A stretch of DNA of 64,000 bases from the NCBI GenBank assembly GCA_014281115.1, contig JACONQ010000014.1, forward strand, positions 868,001 through 932,000, read 5' to 3'. This stretch comes from Laburnicola sp. R22_1. Lineage: Eukaryota > Ascomycota > Dothideomycetes > Pleosporales > Didymosphaeriaceae. Shown one piece after another: positions 54,829 to 64,000 of the stretch (position 1 is its first letter; every line of letters starts with the position of its first letter). Below the pieces are notes generated by a model that had not been told where the DNA came from, did not search any database, and saw only the letters and a list, made by a program, of their open reading frames with translations. The position numbers and the translations under genes are program-made.

Positions 54829-55400
54829 GACCTTAGTGTAATATAATAACTATCTAGTATAACTAGTAACTAATAAACTAATACACTCTTACTAACTTAT
54901 AATAGGCAGAGGAGTGTAAAAGCAACCTTTTAAATAGACCTTAGTATAGTGTAATAACTACCTAGCACAACTAGTAACTAATCTAATATACCCTTACCTA
55001 CTTATAGTAGGTAGAGATGTTATATTAGTAGTCCTATAGACCTTAGATAATATAATAACTATCTAGTATAACTAGTAACTAACCTAATATACCCTTACCT
55101 ACTTATAGTAGATAAAGAAGTTATATTAGTAGTCTTATAGACCTTAGATAGTGTAATAACTACCTAGTATAACTAGTAATTAACCTAATATATCCTTACC
55201 TACTTATAGTAGGTAAAGAAGTTATATTAGTAGTCTTATAGACCTTAGCGCAAAACTACTACCTAGTATAACTAGTAACTAATAAACTAATATACCCTTA
55301 CCTACTTACAGTAGGCAAAGAAGTTATATTAGTAGTTTTATAGACCTTAGGTAACTACTTAGTATAACTAGTAACTAATAAGGTAAAACTTTTACTAATT
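54829..55400 (-). repeat. Roughly 102-bp tandem array of G2 copy 2
   Basis: The marker gaccttag starts at 54829, 54937, 55039, 55140, 55241 and 55343, giving periods of 108, 102, 101, 101 and 102 bp. On the reverse strand the core resembles the 84-bp unit of copy 1 (tagta.ctaa and ctag..agta blocks), and it occupies the same place upstream of gag. Confidence 0.82.
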
Positions 55401-55790
55401 TAACTGCCTATAGGCAGCGTCTTTAGAGAGGAGTAAATATTATATTACTATCTATAGCTAAATAAAAAGGTTAATCTTAAAATAATATAAGGGTGGTACA
55501 CAGCCTTATAGGGCAAACCTCTCTAGAATAGCTAGAATAGTTAAAAAAGCTAGTTAAATTAAGACTATTCTAAAATAGTGGATAAGAAAGGGATATAGGA
55601 GGCCCTTTCTTATATAGAGAATGGCATAGGGCATAGGCCCACGCTATCTATACGCTAACACTAACTAGGAAAGGCGTCTTTAGAAAGGTAAAAGGCGTAG
55701 ATAGAGGAAATAGGGTATAAAAGAAAGGTAATAGGGTATGCTTAGTAGGAAGACTAGCATAGAATTATTATAAGTACTATTACTTTTTTG

Positions 55791-56439
55791 CTTTTATACT
55801 TAAGTGCAAGTAGCTTAGCTTTAGTAGTAGAAGTTGTAACTATACTCTAATAAGTAGCCTTTTAGAGTATTACTTTACTATAGTGTATAACTATATATCT
55901 ATAAAATAATCTTTAAGTTCCTAAATTATTTACAAATAAAGCATTACTATAAATTATAAAATTAGGTCTATTATATTAGCTATATCGTATTGTTTATTTA
56001 GTGTTATTTACCTTTTTTAATATATTTTTTTAATTTAAGCCTGCGTAGGTTGGGATAGAAAGACTGCTCTAGTCTAGCACCTAAAAATATAGTCTACTAA
56101 GTCTCCGCTAACGCGATAGTAGTTACTACGCACTTGTCTCACTATCTATAAGCGCTCTAATACTATTAATTCACTTAAAGCGTGCATAGAAAACTAGCCT
56201 AGATAGACTTCTTACTCTATTATTACTATTATTAGTAATTGCGCTGCAAGCGCGCTACTACCCTAGCGCACTTACGCGTTGCACTTACTATTTAACACTA
56301 TAATAATTATAAAAATTTAACACATTTATATAACACTCTTCTCCCCTAGCAACTTATTAATAAACACCTTTTCTTATCCCTTAATCTTGCACTTTATTAC
56401 TACTATTCTAACCTATAATAATATAATAAACTATAGTAG
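55791..56439. other. TA-rich stretch, nothing recognised
   Basis: Degenerate sequence between G2 copy 2 and an R3 copy. A slightly GC-richer patch at 56040-56290 has no clear frame, terminal repeat or duplication. Confidence 0.5.
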
Positions 56440-57110
56440 GAACCCTATATATCTAATATAGCGCCTGTAGCTACTAATCTATTACTAGCCTAACTAGTAT
56501 ACTAGAACTGCCTTATATAGGGTAAGGTATACCTTCTACTTTAACTTATTAATAATCTTTTAAATAGAGTGGTATTCTAGTGTAGGCCTAGTAACTTTAA
56601 GCGGATAGATTAGAGCGTACTTTTAGGCGGCGTTAAAGGCGACTTTAGCATTAGAGCTTAGGGAAATAGTAGAAAATAGGACAATAGTAAATTTCTTATT
56701 AAGGTTAACCTTAATATAAAGATAGAGTATTAGTGTACCTATAGTGTGTAAGCTCCCACCTAGTATATATTTTATAATAGTACAAACCTGCCAATATAAC
56801 TATTACTAGCAATCTTTAGGGATAATAGTAGAGGAGATAATAGTTATAGCATTATAGCGCCAGCGCTGTCTTATACCTCCCCTACTCTAAACTATAGTAT
56901 AGTAATATAGCCTTACGTATAGTTTTGCATATAAATTTTTTTTAGTTAGAGTAGGCGCGCTAAGCCCGCTAAGCCCGCTTAGCTTGCTTGTAATGCACTA
57001 ACCCCTTTTTATTAATACTATCTTAAAACGCTTTTCTATGTTAACAACAGTAGAAGGGATAACTGCTATTATTATAATATTTTTATTAGAAACCCCTTAG
57101 TCGCAAAAAA
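56440..57110 (+). repeat. R3-family copy ending in an A-run
   Basis: Its 3' end (ccccttagtcgc followed by seven A) matches R3-a (16810-17097) and 40797-41184. Its 5' part matches 63275-63560 in reverse, which links the poly(A)-ended repeats with the R3 copies at 15441 and 61365. It truncates the copia K relic on its right. Confidence 0.6.
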
Positions 57111-57114
57111 ACCC

Positions 57115-59880
57115 CATATTAGCTATACTAAATAAATTGCTAGTGCGTTTTTTAAAACTATATAATTACTTAGTTAACTATAGTAAAATATTATTTGCTT
57201 AAATTTATTAGAAAGTGTAAGAGCTTTAAAATAGTAAATATAATATTAGGCCTAAGCATAATTGCTATATATAGTATTAATCTAGCATATTTCTAGTAGC
57301 TTTTAATCTTCTACTTAGTTGCTTCTCCTATATTCTTTATAAGCTTTTCTAACAGAAGAGGCGTTGTAGAAAAGCTTCTACTATCTTTAAGATTAAACTT
57401 CTTTATAATTTTATTAATATAAGTGTTATAAATAAGTGTAATTATTCTATTCTTATAATCTTAGATTACTTAGACGCCTAGAAACTATTTAACTAGTCTA
57501 TAGTTTTTAATTTTATATTTTGCTTTAATCTAGCTCTAAAGCTTCTATACCTCTACTTTATAAGCTTTATTAAAAATTAGAAGTATATTATTAATATAAA
57601 AGAGTACTAAGGTTTTGCAATCTTTACTTATAAATAAATAAGATTCTTCTTTTAAGGCTATAAGTTCTATAGATCTTAGCAATCCTAAGTACTCTTTATA
57701 CTAGAGTAGTACTAAGTCTCTTAATCTATATAGAGCTTAATTAAGGGATACGCACTTGCTATATTGCTTAAACCTATCTAAAAGCTTATAAATAACTAGG
57801 TTATTAGCTGTACTATAAGCGTTTAAGAACGCTTCTACTATATTATATTAAATAATCTTTAAATTATATTCTACTATAATTACTATTATAGTTCTAAACA
57901 ACTATACTATAAGCGTTGCTGCGTAGGTTAACTACAGCAAGTTTTTAATCTAGAGATTACCTCTTATAATAATTTAAGCCTTATACTTTAGAAAGTACCT
58001 ATTTTAATTAAACTTATAGGTCTAAATCTACTTTAATAGGAGCAGTTGTCTAGTAGCTTATGTTTAATTAATTACTATCTAAGTTCCTTTCTTCTTAAGT
58101 GTAGCAATTTTAATATAGAACGCTTACTTAAAGAGCTTTCCAAGTAGATAATTAGTAAGATATTTCTATAAGGTAGGCAGCTTTAGTAGCTTATCTCTAT
58201 ATAGATAAGTAAGAGGTAATGCCTTTAGTATCTTTTTAAGCATTACTATAGCAACTATAGAATTTATTATAGTGTACTTTTAGTGCTTATTCTAGGCTTC
58301 CTATACTCCTACAATATATATATATATATATAATTATCTTAAAGATCTTCTATTATATATCTAGTAATTAGTGCATATATACCTAATCTATTCCCTAACT
58401 AATTAGTAGTATTATTATATTAATTATAATCTCTTTATTTTTAAAAAGGCAGATAGTTTTAAATGCGCGTATCGATATTATTACCTTAGAGTCTTCTACT
58501 TAATCTTATAAATACTTAATCTTATCTTTGCCTTTAGCTTACTAGTAGGTTATCTGCTTTCCTTAGCGTAGTTAAGCTTTTAAGGCTAAATTAAGAGGCA
58601 GCTATAGAGCTCTTAGGCTCTACACTTTAGAGAGAATACTCTTTAAAATCTAATAGGCTAGCTTACCTAGATTAGTATACACTCTAGTAGCTATTAGTCT
58701 TCTTATAATTTCTTAACTAATTATACCCTAAATTGCCTAGCTCTAGTGTCTATTTAGAGGTTATAAGCCTTATATACTTACTTTAAACTATTTAAATTCT
58801 TAGCTACTTGCTAGCTAAGCTTACTGCCTATATACTAGTCCTATTAGCTACTTAATTACTAGCCTAGCTAGCTATACTCTTAAATTACTAGATAGAAGCA
58901 CTATTCTCTATTTGCTTAGTACTTATTTACTTATTTAGTATAGTAAAAAGATTAAGAATATCTATAAACTCTTCTTTTAAATTATTAATCTCTCCCTTAT
59001 ATAGAACTTTAATAATCTTTACTACTTCTTTATAAGGTATGCCTTACTTAGCTTTGCTTTTATAAAATAATATCTTATTAAATATAATATTACGCGTAGT
59101 AATTATCTAATTAAGTACTAGGATCTATATATTATAGAGATGTAATACTCTATAACTAATAAAGTATCTAATATAGCCTCCAGGATTTACATTAAATTCT
59201 TTTTTAGAGAATATGCTTAGCAGCTATAGGCGTAAATTCTACTCTAATTAGAATAAAGATTAGCTATCTGTGCTTATATATAAGTAGGCTTATACTAATA
59301 GAAATACTGCCTAAACTAATTTTTAAGCACTTTACCTAGAGCTTAAAAAGTATATAAAGCTATTAGGCTCTTACTATAGAAGTAAGTAGCTGCACTTATA
59401 TTTAGGCTATATTTTAGGTAGCAGATTTGCGCTTTTTCTTATTTTTATAGCCTTAGTAATAATCTCTTACTCTACTTACTTAGGTGCTCTATTTAGTGTA
59501 TACGTATATAATAAGGTGTAGCTAATCTTAATTTCTTATTTATCTATGTAGTTCTTATAGGCTAATTGTCTCTTTTAGAAAAGAGTAGCAGTATTATTAT
59601 TCTAATAGTTTACAACAATTATACGCTTATATTTATTTTCCACCTATTAGTTAAGCTTAGTTATTACTTATATAATCTTTAGTAGAGATTTTAATATAAA
59701 GTTATTATTATAGATCTATTTGCTAAATTCTTCCTTAATAATTAAGCTTTATAGCTCTCTAAGCTGTCCTACTAGAAAATTAAATAGATTCTAAGAAATG
59801 CGGTAGAATAGTCTTAGAGATTGTTTTTTTAGGCGTTTAAAAATTACTCTTATTATATATATTATAAAATAATTTAACTG
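57115..59880 (-). pseudogene. Copia K: integrase end, reverse transcriptase and start of RNase H
   Basis: Minus-strand Ty1/copia pol. Integrase carboxyl end near 58950-59250 (NPGGYIRYFISYRVLHLYNI, ITTRNIIFNKILFY). Reverse transcriptase at about 57400-58150: EAFLNAYSTANNLVIYKL, then YINN at 57587-57598 where active enzymes have YVDD (both Asp now Asn), and KYKIKNYRLVK followed by FLGV. The RNase H-side connection runs to 57115, where the R3 copy cuts it. Stops are TAA or TAG. At 59880-59925 an unusually GC-rich patch (with ATG, MVSSLTFCTVVWATAV) borders the L4 fragment and does not belong to the copia frame as far as I can see. Confidence 0.75.
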
Positions 59881-59928
59881 CCGTCGCCCATACTACTGTG
59901 CAGAAAGTCAACGACGAAACCATCGTTA

Positions 59929-60060
59929 TTTTGTGTATATTTTATTACTACTACTATGTGCTAGGTACTAGGTTTTAGTGTCTCCTATTTTACTCCTCTC
60001 TGTGTATAGTGCGGACTCGACCTTAGTTAGAATCTCCACACAACGAAGATCTTTAATATT
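59929..60060 (+). repeat. LTR-like repeat L4, copy 3 (partial)
   Basis: Matches the second half of 4560-4880 and is the least mutated copy (tgtgtatagtgcggactcga, ccacacaacgaagatct). It separates two parts of copia K, so it is either an insertion or a rearrangement junction. Confidence 0.55.
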
Positions 60061-60069
60061 ATAAAATAA

Positions 60070-61360
60070 TATTAATAGTCCTTTTTCTAAGTGCTAAGAA
60101 TACGCACGTTTTACACATTCTAAACTAGAGCTTAAAGTGCTTATTAGCCTAAATAACCTAATTAAAGGTACTAGAGTTCCTTAGTATCTTCTTATAGAAG
60201 ATTATAGTATAATTATCTAATTGCTATAGCTAAAGAATAGTAGAAAAAAGGCTTATATTTAATAAAGGTAACGTTATAGACACTATTTAGTTCTCCTAAG
60301 ATAATATGTTAAGTCAGAGTTCCTATGCATAATAATCTATCTAAATTTAGGTACTAAATCCCTATCTTTCTTAGATAAGCTTTAGATATAATATTAATAT
60401 AAAAACCTTTTATAACCTTAATATTATTAAGTAAAAGATCTTCTATACGCGCACAGCGATTACTTACTAGTAAGCACGCTCTTTCTAAGTTAATTTCTTA
60501 TTTCTAAAATTAGAAAAGTCTAAGTTTTATCTTTAACACCCTAGATTAAACTTACTTTCTTAAATAAGCTAGATATTAGAAGTAATGAATTATTAATAAA
60601 ATAAACTATAGCTCCTTTATTAAGAATAGTGCTATATGCAAGCGAATAATTACTAGAATATATTATTAAGTACATCCCTAAGCTCTTCTATAGCTGCTTA
60701 TTAAAGATTAATAGATTAATTAAAGCGTAAGCTATTAATCCTAGGTAGGTAGGAGTAGTTAAGCTTCTTACTCTAGGTGTAGATCTCTAGCCTTTTATTT
60801 TAATCCTACTATAAAGCTTCTTCTATTATAGAGATGCTAAACAATTATTAATGCCTTTACACTCTTTTTTAGTAAGGGTAATTAGTAGTATTCCTTTAAG
60901 GCATTTGCTAGTAACAGCAGTTTAAAGGCATTAGTAATTAAGACTATTCTACTTATACTCCCTAGGTCTATAAAGGTACTTATTAGCCTTCTTATAAGCT
61001 TACTTATTTAAGCTGCTACTATCTTATTTTTTCTAATTATTATTTTAACTAGTAATTATTACAAATATACCTAATAACTTGCTATTAGGTGCTTAAAGCT
61101 AGTGCTCCTAAATAAGTATAAAGTAGACCTTCTTAATATTCGCAAAATCTATTACCTTAATACTAAGCGAACCGTCTTGTATAAGACACTAGTTTATTAA
61201 TTAGGCCTATTCTAGTGCAAGCTTAACTACTAGCGTATCTAAGAAGTTATATATAATAAGTTTACCTTCTATATTAAGAAGCTTAAAACTCTTAGCTTTA
61301 TTAAAAAGGAGCTACTAATTTTAGTACTATATTGTAGGTATTTGCCTTCTATATATTATT
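60070..61360 (-). pseudogene. Copia K gag and protease region relic
   Basis: Minus-strand sequence upstream of the K pol relic. About 60800-61350 reads as a gag-like frame (LNIEGKLIIYNFLDTLVVKL) and a Gln-rich linker. 60100-60700 reads as a protease and following region (KVSLIQGVKDKTQTFLIL, KAYLRKIGIQYLNLDR), with TAA and TAG as former Gln codons. The frame cannot be followed continuously. Assignment to the same element as 57115-59880 rests on orientation and order only. Confidence 0.5.
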
Positions 61361-61364
61361 AAAT

Positions 61365-62230
61365 TATCTACCTAGGGGTAGAACGACAAAGGCTTTTATC
61401 TTAAATAACATAACAAAAAAAGCAGAGCCTCCTGCTTAGTAATTAAAAAAAGTGTAAAAAGGTAATTACAAAAATACGCGTTTAAACTACTAAGCAAGCT
61501 TAGTAGTCTTAGCGTAAGGCTTCTATAAGTAAAATTTTTATAAAGAGGACACTTAGAACTTTAGGGGATAAAAATTAGGCGCAGCTACACTGTAAGCTAT
61601 CCCTCTATTCTAATTATTATAAACCTACTATCTAGATTATTGCAAATAATATAAGTTAATATAATAATAGGTATATACTACTACTATACTTATAAGTAAG
61701 ATAAGGATAATATATACTAGATACACTATCGCTCTATTATCGCATTAAGGTTATTTTTAATAAAATCCTCACTATCTCTCTATGCCTACGCCCTACTATC
61801 TATCTAGGCATTAACATTATTTCTAAAGAAGTACTTGCTATTGCTAAAAAGTACACGCTAAAGATACACACCGCTACTACTAAGGTAATAACGCTAGAGT
61901 TTTATTCTATTTATAAGATAATTTATAGAAGCCTAGTATACCTAACTATTTACAAGGCAATCCTTATATACTAGCTAAGTTAGTAGCTTATTCTATTTTT
62001 AAGGACTAGTAAACCTACGTTCCCACTTTAGTAGAAGTAATTACTTCTTATTAGTAATAGAATTCTCTAGTAGGGGATATAAAAGGTAGAGAATAAGGTG
62101 TTTATTAATAAGCTCTAGTGTAATAAAAGCGTTGCATAGATCCGCAAGATCCTTCTAGCTATTATTACTATCGCCACTATTAAGTTAGCTTATCTAAGCA
62201 AGTACGCCATATAGCGGCGAGCGTAGATAA
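61365..62230. repeat. R3-family copy, reverse of 15441-16268
   Basis: Matches the reverse complement of the 828-bp insertion for most of its length (ctacctaggggtagaacgac at 61370; gatccgcaagatccttctag near 62140), then continues beyond the point where that copy ends. Confidence 0.65.
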
Positions 62231-63274
62231 CTAATAATAGTAGTAGTAATAAGCTAAGTGTACTATATACGCTGTAAGTAAACCTTATATTAGGATTAAA
62301 AGCTTATAGGTATTAGGAGGTACAAGTAAGTTTAAACTATTGTCGCATTGCTAGATATTTATGATTAGTCTTTAATTAGAATTAGGTACTATACATAGTA
62401 GTATATAATAACCTTCTATCTCAACCTACTTTAACCTCAAACTAAAAAAACAGGTTAAAAAAGATATTTAGCAAGCCAATATGCCTTCTATATTTAGCTT
62501 TCTTAAGGTGTGCTTAGTATTAGATGCGTACTAGATTCTTTATGCTTGCTTCTATTAAAGCAAGATCTTTCTAAAGCATCTTAATAAGCGCTTATAGGGA
62601 GGTCTTCTTTTAGTTATTTATTATAATTATAGCTAGTGCTAACAAATTTTAGGATACTATAGTATAAATCTATAAGGCAAGATTTTAAATCTTTATTATA
62701 TTAATCTACTAGTCTTATACTTCTACTTAATACTTTGCAATCTAAATATTATAAAATTTAATCTAATTATTATATATAGTGTTACTTATACTTATAGTCT
62801 TCTTTAGAAGTATAGAATAAGTTAGTTAGATTAGATCTTAATTAATAATCTTATTAGTGTTAGGGTTAATAAGATGCTAGATCCCTTTAGACTAAGCATA
62901 AAATTAGAGCTAGATAAGCTAAAAAGACTAGCTCGCTTAGTTAGTAAGGAGCACCTTTATAGTAGGAATTACAATATTAGTTATTTTAATTATAGGTAAA
63001 ATTTAAGCATAAGAAAGAATTAGAAAGAATTAGTAAGAAGTAATTAGAGTATATAAATTAGAATTCTAATATATAAGTGCGTAGAAAGAATTAGCCTATA
63101 ATCTTAAAGTGCTAGACTTATAACTATTAAAGAAAAATAAGTTAGAATCTTAGTTTTATTAAGCAAATTAGATAAGATTGCTATATAAGAAAGAAAGCTA
63201 AAGGGCTAGACTATATATACGCTTATAGAAAAGGAGCAGGGCTAAAATAATACTGCTTACATAATTACGAGCAC
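62231..63274. other. TA-rich stretch, nothing recognised
   Basis: Degenerate sequence after the R3 copy. It may include the rest of the R3 element, but there is no second complete copy to compare and no domain is visible. Confidence 0.5.
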
Positions 63275-64000
63275 GTAATCGCACCTAGTTAGAGCCTTAT
63301 TTCTACAATAGTAATATATACTAGATAGGAGCTTATACACTATAGGTATACTAATACTCTATTTTTATATTAAAGTTAACCTTAAGACTTTTACTACTAT
63401 CGCTTTATTTCCTACTATCTTCCTAAGCTTTAATACTAATACTATTATTAAGGTCGCCTAAAAGTACGCCCTAAAGATCTATCTGCTTACTACTATTACT
63501 AGGTCTATACTAGAGTATTAATCTATCTATAAGATTATTAATAAAAAGCAGGTATATCTTACCCTATATAAGATAGTACTAGTGTACTAGTTAGGCTAGC
63601 AATAGATTAGTAACTATAGAAGTAGTAATAATAGATATATAGAGTTCCTACTATAGTTTCTTATATTACTACTAGTTAGGAAGGCGGTAATAGAGTGTAG
63701 GATTAAGGGGAAAGAGAAGAAGATATTTATTAATAAGGTGCTAGAAGAGGAAAGCGTTGCGTAGATACGTTAGATTCTTATAATTATAGTGTTAGGTAAG
63801 CGTATTATATAAGTATACTGTGTAAGCGGCGCATAAATATAGTGTAATTACTAATAATAGTAATAATAATGTAAAAGTTAGTTTTCTATACACGCTTTAA
63901 GTAAATTAGAGTTAGAGCACTTATAGATATTAGGTAAGTATATAGTTTATAAACTATTCTTATAAACTATTATTATATTAGTAGAGAAGACTAGAAGTAG
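63275..64000. repeat. R3-family copy at the right edge
   Basis: Matches the reverse complement of 56480-56760 (actataggtatactaatact and the following block), and in its second half resembles 61950-62300 (the FINK and SVAQIR-like frame). It runs off or ends near the window edge. Confidence 0.55.

Larger units (their letters stand above)
50883..55790 (-). mobile_element. Ty3/gypsy-like element G2, copy 2
   Basis: Matches G2 copy 1 piece by piece on the opposite strand: leader (55380-55790 with 4910-5300), tandem array, gag, protease, and the stretch past the protease that in copy 1 is split by the R3 insertion and G1. It is interrupted only by a solo LTR of family H at 51159-52171. Homology ends at ctag 50883-50886. 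Nonsense-saturated. It supplies the empty sites for two insertions in copy 1. Confidence 0.78.

Noticed and set aside
1..64000. Telomere repeats, rRNA, tRNA genes or a host gene
   Set aside because: No TTAGGG-type arrays, no recognisable rRNA or tRNA, and no intact frame outside mobile elements.

Overview
The window looks like an AT-rich, repeat-only block from a filamentous ascomycete (Pezizomycotina). It is built almost entirely of transposable elements damaged by C-to-T and G-to-A transitions, the signature of repeat-induced point mutation (RIP). In-frame stops are nearly all TAA or TAG (from CAA, CAG or TGG); catalytic Asp has often become Asn, Cys has become Tyr, and long stretches read as TA-rich sequence. 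I see no host housekeeping gene, tRNA, rRNA or CRISPR array.

Layout. 1-2090: 5' part of a minus-strand Ty1/copia element (A) running off the left edge. 2499-3189: a compact LTR-bounded mini-element (TRIM-like) with 197-bp LTRs and a TATAT target duplication. About 4910-33773: a nest. Host element G2 (Ty3/gypsy-like gag and protease, with an 84-bp tandem array) contains copia B (5505-10639), a Fot1/pogo element (10692-12562), an 828-bp repeat insertion (15441-16268) and the Ty3/gypsy element G1 (16353-33682). G1 carries a poly(A)-ended insertion, a second older Fot1 copy (17630-19506), a young chromodomain Ty3/gypsy element C (25186-31777, identical LTRs) and a young pogo-like element D (31807-33596, one nonsense codon). 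Each of these nested insertions except the poly(A) insertion can be checked against either an uninterrupted copy elsewhere in the window or a restored reading frame or repeat period; the poly(A) insertion rests on its flanking direct repeat alone.

33774-41184: unclassified TA-rich relics, split by a Tc1/mariner element (34827-36940) with long inverted repeats and intron-like interruptions. 41185-46057: copia H, with a half-tRNA-type primer site, a 617-codon open integrase frame and no reverse transcriptase. 46070-47170: integrase and chromodomain of another gypsy element. 50883-55790: second copy of G2 on the minus strand, interrupted by a 1013-bp solo LTR of family H. 57115-61360: minus-strand copia relic (K). 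56440-57110 and 61365-64000: further copies of a short repeat family (R3) and unclassified sequence.

The genes here do not form a pathway; together they record a history of insertion and mutation. Old layers (G2, G1, K, R3) are saturated with transitions, B and the TRIM are intermediate, and C and D are nearly intact. Identifications rest on translating stop-interrupted frames by eye; no database search was possible.
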